Below are positions 45,983 through 55,906 of a stretch of 64,000 bases of DNA, in pieces. Each line of letters begins with the position of its first letter. The stretch's first letter is position 1. The DNA is taken from positions 1-64,000 of the forward strand of contig JABMPU010000066.1 of assembly GCA_013203665.1 (NCBI GenBank). The letters are read 5' to 3'. A program made the translations under genes and the position numbers. The notes beneath the pieces were generated by a model. That model saw only the letters and a program-made list of their open reading frames with translations, was not told the DNA's origin and searched no databases. Source of the DNA: Armatimonadota bacterium (GTDB taxonomy: Bacteria; Cloacimonadota; Cloacimonadia; Cloacimonadales; TCS61).

Positions 45983-47383
45983 CTATCGGGGAGTCCTCGC
46001 AAAACGAAAACCGAAGTAGCGGTACTGGCTGAGACCAGGATAAGAGGAATTGCGAACTGCAACACGGCAGCCGTCGGCACTGCTGCCCCAGCCCCCACCC
46101 CGCAAAATCCGTCCGAATTCGTCATCAGGACCATGTGGATTGCTAGGAGGACTAGAAGAATAGTAGTCAAATCCATACCAGTCATTACACCATTCCCACA
46201 CATTACCGCTCATATCAAAGACTTCTAATTGATTGGGAAGCTTAGTTCCAACAGGATGCGTCTGGTCATCCGAATACCAAGCATAATAAGGCAATTCACC
46301 AATTTCATGACAACCACTATGTCTGTAGTCATCTGTCCAGTTCACTCCACCACGTGCAGCATATTCCCATTCCGCTTCTGTAGGCAGACGATAACCATTC
46401 GCACTGAAATTACAACTCCAGTCATCCAGGTTGTAACAAGGCGTTAATCCTTCCTGTTGACTCTTCAGATTACAAAAAGTTACTGCATCATACCAGCTTA
46501 CTTGTTCAACAGGCAGATCATCTCCTATAAAATATGATGGATTTGTACCAACAACTGCTTCATATTCTGCTTGAGTAACTTCATATTTACCAATATAGTA
46601 GCTATCCAGGTATACTGAATGAACAGGTAGTTCATCTTCATCACCTTCAAAATAATGGTCTCCCATTTCAAAAGTGCCACCTTGAACAAAGATCATTTCA
46701 TTTGAATCTTCAGTAACAGTAATATAATCTACTTTTACTTCCGTATCTTCATTCGTACCATCACTTACAGTTAAACTTACAGAATAGGAACCTGCTGCTG
46801 AATATCTCCACTGACCAGAGGAATCGTAAGAATCGATAGTACCATCATTATCAAAATCCCATTGCCAACTGATAATATCTCCAGTTGAATAATCTTCAAA
46901 GAACACATCAAGCGGTGCTGTTCCTTCTGTTGGGAAGCCTTCAAAATCTGCTCCCAAACCTGGATACAATTCGATTTCAACGCTCACAGTTTGCCCGGGA
47001 AAAAGTTGAACATCAGCAAATCCTGTCCATTCCACTCCATTAATATCAGCAGTAACATCAACCCTTGGCCAGATCTCTTGAGTGATTTCCGGTATTTCAA
47101 AATTCTCTACTGCTTGATAATAGACAGAAAGAGAATCTTCAAATCTTTGAATTAAAAGTTCTTTTTCGATTTCAACGGTTATTTCTTCTTCTTCCATAGT
47201 CCAGTAACTATAACTCATAAACACATTGGCTGTAAATTCATCCGGCCATTCTTCACGCTGCGCTTGAGTGTTCACAAATCTCATTTGAATTCCTGCAGAA
47301 ACTTGATATTGAAGAACCTGATTTTTTTCACATCCAACCAAAAATAAAAATGCAATGATTAATATTAGATATATTCTTTTCAT
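45983..47383 (-). CDS. Lipoprotein with PKD domain and formylglycine-generating-enzyme-like (SUMF1) domain
   Basis: 'MKRIYLILIIAFLFLVGCEKN' lipobox; PKD 'DFEGFPTEGTAPLDVFFEDYSTGDIISWQWDFDNDGTIDS'; FGE 'FEMGDHYFEGDEDELPVHSVYLDSYYIGKYEVTQAEY...YRLPTEAEWEYAARGG...GNVWEWCNDWYG...RGGGWGSSADGCRVAVRN'. Confidence 0.93.
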   Translation of the reverse strand: MKRIYLILIIAFLFLVGCEKNQVLQYQVSAGIQMRFVNTQAQREEWPDEFTANVFMSYSYWTMEEEEITVEIEKELLIQRFEDSLSVYYQAVENFEIPEITQEIWPRVDVTADINGVEWTGFADVQLFPGQTVSVEIELYPGLGADFEGFPTEGTAPLDVFFEDYSTGDIISWQWDFDNDGTIDSYDSSGQWRYSAAGSYSVSLTVSDGTNEDTEVKVDYITVTEDSNEMIFVQGGTFEMGDHYFEGDEDELPVHSVYLDSYYIGKYEVTQAEYEAVVGTNPSYFIGDDLPVEQVSWYDAVTFCNLKSQQEGLTPCYNLDDWSCNFSANGYRLPTEAEWEYAARGGVNWTDDYRHSGCHEIGELPYYAWYSDDQTHPVGTKLPNQLEVFDMSGNVWEWCNDWYGFDYYSSSPPSNPHGPDDEFGRILRGGGWGSSADGCRVAVRNSSYPGLSQYRYFGFRFARTPR

Positions 47384-47397
47384 GATCATCTCCTTAC

Positions 47398-48414
47398 CTA
47401 AAATTTCCTGCCGACTTTGAATGATACAACTAATTTTCTTTCATCCTCATCATTAGCTTCATTTCTTTTGGTGTAAACAGGAATTTTTGCTAATAAAGTT
47501 ATATCCGTTCGAAACAACCGATAAGAAACCATTGGGATAATATCCAGCAAAGTCATATCCTGCAGGTTGGAAATATCATTCTCTTGTACAGTTGGTCCTC
47601 CCCAGTTATTTGTGCGTGTTATATCTTTCGAACCTTCTGCAGTAGATGAGAAAACAAGCAAACCACCAACAGTCCATTTATTTAGGTAATAGTCGAAATT
47701 ACCTTTGAAAATGAGCATATTTCCATTATGAATGTCATATTTGATTGTTTCAATATCATCAGTTGCCGGATTATTATCCATATCATCATAAAGTAATTTT
47801 GCAGTTTTTTCATTAATCCCATTGAGCTTATAAGTAAGATTTCCAGAGAGAGAATATTTCTGCATATATTTGAAAGCAGATAAATCCAGAACAAAATCCG
47901 TAGAACCTGTTCCAAGAGGAACCAGATAACCATCTTCCATATTTTCCGAATCACCTGTAGAAAGTTTAGCCTGAATATTCAAACCAAAATTAATATTCTT
48001 CATCCACCTGTTGGTTCCCACTTTTACTGAAATATCTCCCAAACCTGATGCAGTTTTTGTTTTTAGCAAATACTTCATCTCTCTTTTCAGGATGTAAGGA
48101 ATCGTAAGACCAAAATTGATTTTTTTGAAAGTATAACCCAATGGTAGAGAAATCGCTTTTGTTGGACCGGTAAGAGTCATTTCCATTCCTGCTTCAAAAC
48201 CATAAAGAGTACTTTCTTCAGTTTCTTCAGTAGTTTCCTGTTCCGGTTCTGTGGTTCCGGTAATAATTTCTTCCACAAATGGGTCAGATAAAATCAGCTC
48301 CGTGTTTTCTATTACGGTTTCCACTCCTTCCGGTGTTATGGTTATCAGAATTGTATCGGAAAAAAGAAACGAAACCATAAACACGAAAAGAAACAATAAA
48401 ATCCTTTTTTTCAT
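47398..48414 (-). CDS. Putative outer-membrane beta-barrel protein
   Basis: Signal peptide at ATG 48414 (MKKRILLFLFVFMVSFLFSDT); alternating amphipathic strands, C-terminal 'RKLVVSFKVGRKF' ending in Phe. Confidence 0.6.
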   Translation of the reverse strand: MKKRILLFLFVFMVSFLFSDTILITITPEGVETVIENTELILSDPFVEEIITGTTEPEQETTEETEESTLYGFEAGMEMTLTGPTKAISLPLGYTFKKINFGLTIPYILKREMKYLLKTKTASGLGDISVKVGTNRWMKNINFGLNIQAKLSTGDSENMEDGYLVPLGTGSTDFVLDLSAFKYMQKYSLSGNLTYKLNGINEKTAKLLYDDMDNNPATDDIETIKYDIHNGNMLIFKGNFDYYLNKWTVGGLLVFSSTAEGSKDITRTNNWGGPTVQENDISNLQDMTLLDIIPMVSYRLFRTDITLLAKIPVYTKRNEANDEDERKLVVSFKVGRKF

Positions 48415-48433
48415 TTTCTGCCTCTCTTTTTTT

Positions 48434-48850
48434 TTATTCACCAATTATTTTAACGAGTACTCTTTTTCTTCGTTTACCATCAAACTCACCATAGAAAATC
48501 TGTTCCCAAGGTCCGAAATCCAATCTGCCATCTGTAACTGCTACAACTACTTCTCTGCCCATAATCGTTCTTTTAAGATGCGCATCTGCATTATCTTCAA
48601 ATCCATTATGCTGGTATTGAGAATAAGGTTTTTCCGGTGCTAATTTCTCCAGCCATTTCTCATAATCGTTGTGTAATCCTCTTTCATCATCATTGATGAA
48701 GACACTTGCTGTGATGTGCATGGCGTTTACAAGACATAATCCTTCTGTGATTCCACTTTCTAATAGACATTCTTCCACTTCCGTAGTGATATTGATCAAT
48801 TGTCTTCTTGAGGTTGTATTGAACCAGAGTTCTTTTTTGAACGACTTCAT
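48434..48850 (-). CDS. YjbQ family (UPF0047; secondary thiamine-phosphate synthase-like)
   Basis: '[36 protein letters not shown]', '[52 protein letters not shown]'. Confidence 0.92.
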   Translation of the reverse strand: MKSFKKELWFNTTSRRQLINITTEVEECLLESGITEGLCLVNAMHITASVFINDDERGLHNDYEKWLEKLAPEKPYSQYQHNGFEDNADAHLKRTIMGREVVVAVTDGRLDFGPWEQIFYGEFDGKRRKRVLVKIIGE

Positions 48851-48901
48851 TTTTCTCCTTTTTGCCACTGACTAACACTGACTTTTTATCCACGAATTAC
48901 A

Positions 48902-49025
48902 CAAATTACTAATAAAATCCAAATAACAAATTACAAATATCAAATATCAAACAACTTTTTGCACTTTTGAGTTCTTCAACTTTCTAGGCTTTGAAATTTC
49001 ATTAGAAATAAAAAATTTGTTATTT
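48902..49025. repeat. AT-rich 'ccaaataacaaattacaaatatcaaatatcaaac...gaaatttcattagaaat...' repeat
   Basis: Shares 'tttgaaattt(c/t)attagaaat' and (c)aaatta/caaata units with 52765-52945. Confidence 0.75.
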
Positions 49026-49026
49026 A

Positions 49027-49151
49027 ACTTTCACTGACTAAAACTGACAAATTCTCCACAGAGATAAAAAGACACGAAATTTAATTTTTTCCTGTTTATC
49101 CTGTCAATTTTATCCGTGCTAATCTGTAAAATCCGTGTCATCCGTGTTCTA
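49027..49151. repeat. Dispersed ~130-bp intergenic repeat, copy 2 (opposite orientation to 40362-40498)
   Basis: Reverse complement reads agaacacggatgacacggattttacagattagcacggataaaattgacaggataaacagg...agtcagtgaaagtt. Confidence 0.85.
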
Positions 49152-50171
49152 TTTCTTAATCACCAATCCATCAAAGTAAGAAACTAATTTCTTTTTCAGT
49201 TCCTTTTTGATCTTTTTTTCAACAGTTCGAATCGCTCTGGCAGTAGCTTCCGTAAATGAAACATGACCTTCGCGACCTTTATCTGAAATCGTTATAAAAG
49301 TTGTTCCTGAGTTGTCATTTATTTTGAGTTGCAAATCATAGCGAACAAAAACCAGGTTCTCACGTTTGATGTCGGTTTCCTCCAAAGCAACACTCCCAAC
49401 AGCATACAGGATTGCATCATTAGAAAGAACAAAACCCAGATCCGTCATCAATTCCTCAACCAGAATCGTAACTTTATTTTCTACATCATTCTTAATATCA
49501 ACGCTGAAACTGATCATTTTGGCAGATTCAGCAGCTTCTTTGTTCAACTCATTGTAATCATAACCAAGTTCTAAGGAAGCTTTGGAATTTGGAGAAATGA
49601 TCCCCAGTTGATCCAGCATAATTTCATTGTTCAAACTAATTGCAGAAGCTGCATTGAGATTGGCATATTTGGAAATCGGGTTTGTTGCATCATTCCCCTG
49701 AGAAATAAAAAATTCAATTTTAACTGCATTTTTATTAATCTTCTCAATATAAATATCAGCAGTTTTCATCCTATCCAGATAGGCAATCACAAAAACTCTT
49801 CCCATATTATCAGTGTAACTTTCTGCAAACTGAATATTAATGAGAGTCTGTTCAGATTGAATGTTCACCTGTTTCGTGATATCCGAACTCTCTTCGAAAG
49901 TGCTGCCCTGATCAGTTATCAATTCCTGGTATCTTTCACGAACAGTCTGGTCAGCTTTTATCTTGGATTCGAAAATTTTAGAAAGATTTCCAGCAGCATA
50001 ATTTTCAGCCTCACTCCTGGAATCACCATCTCCGATAGCAGTTAAATAAACGCTTTCCGGATACACGTCTTTAGGATTATCTAACCATTCCGGTTTTTTA
50101 TCCTTTTTCTTTTTTGCCTGTAATGTAAACAGGATTATTAACATCAAAACAACTAATAAAATCTTTTTCAT
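49149..50171 (-). CDS. LPP20-like family exported protein
   Basis: Signal peptide; 'PEWLDNPKDVYPESVYLTAIGDGDSRSEAENYAAGNLSKIFESKIKADQTVRERYQE'. Confidence 0.75.
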   Translation of the reverse strand: MKKILLVVLMLIILFTLQAKKKKDKKPEWLDNPKDVYPESVYLTAIGDGDSRSEAENYAAGNLSKIFESKIKADQTVRERYQELITDQGSTFEESSDITKQVNIQSEQTLINIQFAESYTDNMGRVFVIAYLDRMKTADIYIEKINKNAVKIEFFISQGNDATNPISKYANLNAASAISLNNEIMLDQLGIISPNSKASLELGYDYNELNKEAAESAKMISFSVDIKNDVENKVTILVEELMTDLGFVLSNDAILYAVGSVALEETDIKRENLVFVRYDLQLKINDNSGTTFITISDKGREGHVSFTEATARAIRTVEKKIKKELKKKLVSYFDGLVIKK

Positions 50172-50361
50172 TTTTACCTCGATCTATTTTTTGTAAATGG
50201 TTCTGCCAAATAGAGTGTTTTTGTCATCCTGAGGGATTCTTTCAATTTTTTATACGAAGGATCTCCGGTTATAATGAGATTCTTCGTTAGAGACTACTTC
50301 GAAGATTTCCTCAGAAAGACAGTCTTTTTTCATTTTGCAGAACTCTTTAATTTTTTTTACA

Positions 50362-51909
50362 TCAATCCAAATAAAAGGATTCTATCAAATTCAAACCGGA
50401 TTTGCTGATCTCTTTTTCACCTATATCATCAATAAATAGTAAAGTACCCTTTTTGGAATAATACTCGACTTTAATGTTATGAATTCCAGGTTCAACTTCG
50501 ATTTCTCCAATCAAAGCTTTAGCAGGAAAAAAGCGTGAAATTCTAAGGTCGGCATTTTCAGTGGCATCCACTGCAACATCTGTTGCCAAACGAGATGCGA
50601 GACCCAAATAACCTCCACCTGTTTGCTTTTCCATCTCAACTTTTGCTTTTTCCGATAATAGACCTTTCACAACCGAGCGTGTAATAGTTTTCAGATAAAT
50701 CAGAGGTTCTTTCACTTTATAAGTTTCCAAAGCAACATTTTCCACGCTTTCGATCGGTTCCAATTCCAACTTTAGTTTGTCATCAACAAAAACTTTAATT
50801 TTGGCAACCTGCGATTTCCTCATATCCATATAAGGAAGCTGAAATTTGAAATGATAACCCTTTTGAACACCTGGCCAATTTATGATATCGAGAGTTGCTT
50901 CAATCTTATCTTCTTCAATCTTAGCTTCTTCTTTCTTCTTTTTCTTAGGTTTGAAGGGAATTATATCAATTACTGAATTCGCAAAATCCTTTGTTAAATC
51001 CACCATTTCTACTGTTGCATCCACCAATTCACCTGTGTCACCCACAGATTTCTTGGTTCCATCCGGAGCTTCTTTGGTCGTAGCAATGATTAACACATCT
51101 GTTTCTGTATGAATATAAAGCGTTTTTGCTTTTTTATCCGGTGATTTTCCAATAAAACTGAGAATGTCGATTCTGGCTTTATCAGTTCTGTTCAGATAGT
51201 TGTCCATTTCTGGAATTTCAAAATCACAGATATGTTTTTGCAATTCCCATGAATCCCGGATCTTATTCATATCTATTCTGGCATCATCCATCTTTCCTTC
51301 TGCACGATATAAGATAAGACTCAAATATCTTCCCAAAGCAGAATTATGAAACTTACTTTTTCCAGTTTTGAATTCGTTTGTTTTGTCTTTGGAGAGATTA
51401 AATTGATTTGCCATTTTTACATGTTTGTCTTCCAGAACAGATAATTTGTTATTTATTCTGCGAATTTCAACGAATGCTTCATCAAACTTATCGAGTTCCA
51501 GATAATTGAGGGCTTTGAAAACATTCAGGTAAATATCTTCATAATCTTCACCAGAATAATCCATTGCATTATCATTCAAAAGCAGGGAAACTGCAGCTTT
51601 GCTGATGCTTTTTGTATAAAGTTCCTCGATAGCAAATTCCGCTTTTTCGAGAAACTCATTACTTTTTTTGTATTCTCTATTATAATGATATAACATTCCT
51701 ATATCGAGATAATAGAGAACTTTTTCTTTTTCTTTATAGAATTTATCTTTGGAACTTTCAATTTGAGATATTGCTCCGGCAAAATCTCTAATTTCCAGTT
51801 TTTTATTAATTCCGGAAAATTGCTTTTTGGAAGTTTTCATGCTGGCACATCCGGATATTATTCCCAAAAGAAAAATAAAAGCAGTTAGAAAAATAAATAT
51901 TCTTTTCAT
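50362..51909 (-). CDS. COG3014-like lipoprotein (uncharacterised, TPR-like)
   Basis: Lipobox 'MKRIFIFLTAFIFLLGIISGCASMK' at ATG 51909; 'LYYLDIGMLYHYNREYKKSNEFLEKAEFAIEELYTKS', 'DYEDIYLNVFKALNYLELDKFDEAFVEIRRIN'. Confidence 0.75.
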   Translation of the reverse strand: MKRIFIFLTAFIFLLGIISGCASMKTSKKQFSGINKKLEIRDFAGAISQIESSKDKFYKEKEKVLYYLDIGMLYHYNREYKKSNEFLEKAEFAIEELYTKSISKAAVSLLLNDNAMDYSGEDYEDIYLNVFKALNYLELDKFDEAFVEIRRINNKLSVLEDKHVKMANQFNLSKDKTNEFKTGKSKFHNSALGRYLSLILYRAEGKMDDARIDMNKIRDSWELQKHICDFEIPEMDNYLNRTDKARIDILSFIGKSPDKKAKTLYIHTETDVLIIATTKEAPDGTKKSVGDTGELVDATVEMVDLTKDFANSVIDIIPFKPKKKKKEEAKIEEDKIEATLDIINWPGVQKGYHFKFQLPYMDMRKSQVAKIKVFVDDKLKLELEPIESVENVALETYKVKEPLIYLKTITRSVVKGLLSEKAKVEMEKQTGGGYLGLASRLATDVAVDATENADLRISRFFPAKALIGEIEVEPGIHNIKVEYYSKKGTLLFIDDIGEKEISKSGLNLIESFYLD

Positions 51910-51978
51910 AAGATTTTTCTCCTTCTCGTAGAACAACTTAGCAAGTTGTCTTTTAGTAATATAACAACTTGTGCTATG

Positions 51979-52593
51979 TTACCATTTTGCTTTCTTTTGT
52001 TTGACAAATTTCTTGATTTTCTTTGAATCCATCCATATTTTTTCGTTGGTCTCTACGTTGATAAGTTCCATATCAACCTGATAAAATTTGATCTGTTTTC
52101 CTTCAATTGCATCAATATGAGTTTTGATGCTTCCTTTGAGCATGAAATCTGCTCCTGTCTCTGCAGCTAATCTTTTTGCTGTTTCATCTGAAGCATAAGA
52201 TTGCTGTTCCAATCTCTCATCTCTAACTTCTTTTCTTTCTTCGCTGGTAGCTACGAATTTCACCTTTCCGCTGTTGATAAATTCTCTTTCAATGTCTTTT
52301 ACAAAAGTGCCTGTTTGAATATGTTCAGAACTCAGATTCCGCACTGCTCCCACAACCACTACAGGTTTTCGATCATTTTCCATTACAAAATCATTAATCC
52401 AGGAACGACTGATCAATCCTCGAATCATCTGTTCAGCTACCAACCTGGAATCCGTATCATTCCATCTTCCGCTCAAATCTTGAACTTCATCAACAGAAAC
52501 TCGAGTCACTGTTCTGGTTGATGGTCCGCAGCTTACAATCATGAAAATTGTAATAAAAAGAACTCCCACTAATAAAACTTTGTTTTTTTTCAT
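51979..52593 (-). CDS. Penicillin-binding-protein activator LpoB-like lipoprotein
   Basis: Lipobox 'MKKNKVLLVGVLFITIFMIVSCGPSTRTVTRVSVDEVQDLSGRWNDTDSRLVAEQMI', 'GADFMLKGSIKTHID'; start ATG 52593 behind ggagg. Confidence 0.85.
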   Translation of the reverse strand: MKKNKVLLVGVLFITIFMIVSCGPSTRTVTRVSVDEVQDLSGRWNDTDSRLVAEQMIRGLISRSWINDFVMENDRKPVVVVGAVRNLSSEHIQTGTFVKDIEREFINSGKVKFVATSEERKEVRDERLEQQSYASDETAKRLAAETGADFMLKGSIKTHIDAIEGKQIKFYQVDMELINVETNEKIWMDSKKIKKFVKQKKAKW

Positions 52594-52764
52594 ATCTCCT
52601 CCACTATTTTTTTGATTAGAAGCAAATTTTCTATTTAAATTGTCAATCAAAAAAAGATATTTTGAAAAGTAAAGTTTTAAGAACCTGATTTTTTCTATGA
52701 TAAGCAAAGAAAATGACCACTCTTCGAGCGAGATAAATTTCTTCACAATAAATCGGGACTAATA

Positions 52765-52945
52765 TCAAATAAATCACAAACAACAAATACCAAAAAACAA
52801 ATGAATTCCAAATACAAATTATGAAATAATAAACTATCTAATGATTCGATTTGTTTTGAATTTGTAATTTCGATCATTGTTTTTTATTTGTAATTTGTAT
52901 TTTGGATTTTGAAATTTTATTAGAAATCAGATATTTGCAATTAGT
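52765..52945. repeat. AT-rich imperfect inverted repeat / dispersed element
   Basis: Left arm '...gaattccaaatacaaattatgaaat', right arm '...ttatttgtaatttgtattttggattttgaaatttt'. Confidence 0.75.
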
Positions 52946-53018
52946 AATTTCACGACAACTTGTTGACAAGTTTCATTTTTTAAAGGTCAATTTGAATAAC
53001 ATTTATATTTTGTGCAAA

Positions 53019-53044
53019 TAAAAAAGGTGGTCGCAAGACCACCC
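53019..53044 (-). terminator. Rho-independent terminator of the ferredoxin oxidoreductase operon
   Basis: Minus strand: GGTGGTC-ttgc-GACCACC followed by TTTTTTAT; just downstream of the gamma-subunit stop at 53087. Confidence 0.82.
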
Positions 53045-53086
53045 AAAATATTTTCTCCCTTTCTCCTGTTCTCCCTTTCTCCGATT

Positions 53087-53629
53087 CTAACTCTTTTCGC
53101 CTATTTCCTTTCCCTTCTTAATTGCTTTTAAATTCGCTTCCAGGAGAGCAGGATTCTTCTTTCCCAATATTTCTCGCAGGTCTTTTTCTACAGTCTCATA
53201 TTTAACCAATCCGGTTTTTCCTATAATAACACCTAACGAAACCATATTCAGAACTTTTGTAGAACCAATTTCAGTTGCAATTGAAGACATTGGAGCATAG
53301 ATTTCTTCGACATCTTCTCTACCAAGTTTATCCGGGCACATATCGGAATTTGCTATCATGAGTCCACCGGATTTGATCATCGGACCGAATTTATCTACCG
53401 AAGGTTTATTCAAAGCAACCAGCCAATCCGGATGAGATACCAAAGGTGATGCAATCTGCTTATCACTGATAACAACTGCAACATTAGCAGTTCCACCTCG
53501 CATCTCCGGTCCATAAGAGGGAAGCCAGGAAACATCTTTTCCTTCTTTCATGGCAGCTAAAGATAAAAACTTTCCAATCGTGAGAGCTCCTTGTCCACCA
53601 AAACCGGAACAGATCAATTCGATTTTCAT
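53087..53629 (-). CDS. 2-oxoacid:ferredoxin oxidoreductase gamma subunit
   Basis: 'ICSGFGGQGALTIGKFLSLAAMKEGKDVSWLPSYGPEMRGGTANVAVVISD'. Confidence 0.94.
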   Translation of the reverse strand: MKIELICSGFGGQGALTIGKFLSLAAMKEGKDVSWLPSYGPEMRGGTANVAVVISDKQIASPLVSHPDWLVALNKPSVDKFGPMIKSGGLMIANSDMCPDKLGREDVEEIYAPMSSIATEIGSTKVLNMVSLGVIIGKTGLVKYETVEKDLREILGKKNPALLEANLKAIKKGKEIGEKS

Positions 53630-54381
53630 TTTCCTTCCTCCTCGATAGATTTATCTTTGAAAACTCCGAGCTTGAAGAATGGAAGCATATTTTCTTTTGC
53701 CCATTCAAAAGCTTTCATAGGCTCATATCCCCAGTTTGTTGGACAGGTGGAAACAAACTCGATAAAAGTAAAACCTCTTTCCTCTTTATTGAATTTCATA
53801 GCTTTATAAACCGCTTTTTTTGCTTTAATAACATGCTGAGGAGAAAGCAGGGAAACTCTCTCAATGTAATAAGGAGCTTCCAATGTAGCCAGAAGTTCGC
53901 AGGCTCTAATCGGATAGCCAATATCTTTTTCATCCCTTCCATAAGGAGAAGTCGTAGTTTTCATTCCCGGAAGAGTAGTGGGAGCCATTTGCCCGCCGGT
54001 CATTCCGTAAATAGCATTATTGACGAAGAAAACCGAAAAATGCTCGCCACGGTTTGCAGCATGAACAATTTCAGCAGTACCGATTGCAATTAAATCTCCA
54101 TCTCCCTGATAAGTGAAAACATGCATATCCGGTCTCGCTCTCTTCATTCCTGTAGCCAGAGCCGGTGCTCTTCCGTGAGCAGCTTCTGCCATATCACAAT
54201 CAAAAAAATTGTAAGCAAGAACAGAACATCCAACAGGACAAACTCCCATCGTTTTATTTCTCATGCCCAGTTCATCCATTGCTTCTGCAACTAATCTATG
54301 TGAAATCCCGTGTGTACAACCTGGACAATATGTGAATTGTGCTTTTGTTAAAGATTTAGGTCTTGTTGCTATAATTTCCAT
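53626..54381 (-). CDS. 2-oxoacid:ferredoxin oxidoreductase beta subunit (TPP-binding)
   Basis: 'YCPGCTHGISHRLVAEAM', 'AHGRAPALATGMKRARPDMHVFTYQGDGDLIAIGTAEIVHAANRGEHFSVFFVNNAIYGMTGGQMAPTT'. Confidence 0.95.
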   Translation of the reverse strand: MEIIATRPKSLTKAQFTYCPGCTHGISHRLVAEAMDELGMRNKTMGVCPVGCSVLAYNFFDCDMAEAAHGRAPALATGMKRARPDMHVFTYQGDGDLIAIGTAEIVHAANRGEHFSVFFVNNAIYGMTGGQMAPTTLPGMKTTTSPYGRDEKDIGYPIRACELLATLEAPYYIERVSLLSPQHVIKAKKAVYKAMKFNKEERGFTFIEFVSTCPTNWGYEPMKAFEWAKENMLPFFKLGVFKDKSIEEEGK

Positions 54382-54389
54382 GTTTCCTC

Positions 54390-55472
54390 CTATAAAATTT
54401 CTTCAATTTTGGCTTTAACTTCTTCCGGTGAAAACACTAATCCACCAACTCGTCCCATAAAATCAACCGGTAATTTTCCTTCAATTGCAAGACGCACATC
54501 ATCGATCATCTGACCAAGATTTAATTCGAGCGTAAGAATTTTTTTCACGTTTTGATTGATAGCTTGTTTGATGGCTTCAGATGGGAAGGGCCAGAGCGTT
54601 ATCGGTCTGATCAATCCAATGCTTTTTCCTTCTTTTTTTAGTTCATCGATTGCGGATTTGGTGATCCTGGCTGCAGTTCCGTAAGCTACACAAAGAATTT
54701 CATTATCAGGACTGATATTATATTTTTCAAACCGGATTTCAGTTTTTTCAATCTCAATATATTTCTTTTCAAGGTTCAGAACAAGGTCGGATAAAACATT
54801 TGGATCTAACTCTAAAGAATTAATAATATGATGGTGATGATTGGGTTCATCTTCATTGGGATGCATACACCAACTTTCATGCTGCTTACCAAGCTCTTCG
54901 ATTTCTTCTTCAGTTTTTGCAGGTTGAAACTCCACAGGTTCCATCATCTGACCGATCAAACCATCCGAGAGAATTAGAACTACAATACGATATTTATCTG
55001 CCAGATCAAAAGCAAGAGGAGCCATATCTGCAAATTCCTGAACTGTACTTGGAGCTAATACAATATTTCTATAATCACCATGTCCCCCACCTCTGGTTGC
55101 CTGATAATAATCTCCCTGAGCAGGTTGAATATCTCCCAGACCGGGACCACCGCGAACCACGTTTACTACTACTGCTGGTAAACTCGCCCCGGAAATATAA
55201 GAAATTCCTTCCTGTTTCAAGGAAATTCCCGGAGATGATGAAGAGGTCATAACTCTTTTCCCACATCCGGATGCACCGTAAACCATATTTATTGCAGCAA
55301 TCTCACTTTCCGATTGGACAAATGTTCCACCAACTTTCGGCATCATTTTAGACATATATTCAATTAATTCGCTCTGAGGAGTAATCGGGTAAGCAAAGTA
55401 TAATCTGCAACCCGCTCTAAGTGCTGCTTCTGCAATTGCTTCATTTCCTTTCATCAATACTTTATCTGCCAT
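54390..55472 (-). CDS. 2-oxoacid:ferredoxin oxidoreductase alpha subunit
   Basis: 'MKGNEAIAEAALRAGCRLYFAYPITPQSELIEYMS', 'MTSSSSPGISLKQEGISYISGASLPAVVVNVVRGGPGLGDIQPAQGDYYQATRGGGHGDYR'. Confidence 0.95.
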   Translation of the reverse strand: MADKVLMKGNEAIAEAALRAGCRLYFAYPITPQSELIEYMSKMMPKVGGTFVQSESEIAAINMVYGASGCGKRVMTSSSSPGISLKQEGISYISGASLPAVVVNVVRGGPGLGDIQPAQGDYYQATRGGGHGDYRNIVLAPSTVQEFADMAPLAFDLADKYRIVVLILSDGLIGQMMEPVEFQPAKTEEEIEELGKQHESWCMHPNEDEPNHHHHIINSLELDPNVLSDLVLNLEKKYIEIEKTEIRFEKYNISPDNEILCVAYGTAARITKSAIDELKKEGKSIGLIRPITLWPFPSEAIKQAINQNVKKILTLELNLGQMIDDVRLAIEGKLPVDFMGRVGGLVFSPEEVKAKIEEIL

Positions 55473-55482
55473 TGTTCCCCCA

Positions 55483-55686
55483 TCATTTCTCTACTGTAAT
55501 TGCCACATCCGGGCAAAATGTGTAACATAGCTTGCACGCAATACATGATTCCTGATCAAAACATTCAGCGTAATGATAACCCTTTTCATTGAACTTATCC
55601 GAAAGACGAATAATCTTTTTGGGACAAGCCTCAATGCATAACCCACATCCCTTGCAATAAAAGGGATCAACTGTCATTCTCGCCAT
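55483..55686 (-). CDS. 4Fe-4S ferredoxin-type delta subunit of the oxidoreductase
   Basis: 'CKGCGLCIEACPKK' and 'CIACKLCYTFCPDVAI'. Confidence 0.94.
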   Translation of the reverse strand: MARMTVDPFYCKGCGLCIEACPKKIIRLSDKFNEKGYHYAECFDQESCIACKLCYTFCPDVAITVEK

Positions 55687-55839
55687 AATCGACTCCTTGA
55701 TTTTTGAACTTTTACCTGTTAAGTTTTTTAATAATAATTTTTATGTCAACAATCTTTTCCCAGCTATTTTTGGGATTCAGTACTCCCAATCCTGAAGGAC
55801 TGGGTTATTTTTTAGAATTCTCCATCAATAACCTATGCG

Positions 55840-55858
55840 TTTACGCATAGGAAAAGAA
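55840..55858. repeat. Short hairpin cctatgcgt-t-tacgcatagg
   Basis: Direct reading of intergenic palindrome upstream of the ferredoxin subunit gene; a degenerate copy lies ~40 bp on. Confidence 0.7.
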
Positions 55859-55906
55859 CCAACAATCACACACAAAATAACCTGTGTCTTTAAGCGTAGG
55901 GAAAAA

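Noticed and set aside
45983-47383. FGE-sulfatase domain as a true sulfatase-activating enzyme
   Set aside because: No sulfatase gene in the window, and the domain is fused to a PKD lipoprotein; such FGE-like domains are commonly non-enzymatic or of other function, so no activity is claimed.
55795-55825. cccaatcctgaaggactgggttatttttt as a plus-strand terminator
   Set aside because: Terminator-like, but no plus-strand gene precedes it (flanking genes are minus strand); more likely a dispersed hairpin repeat.
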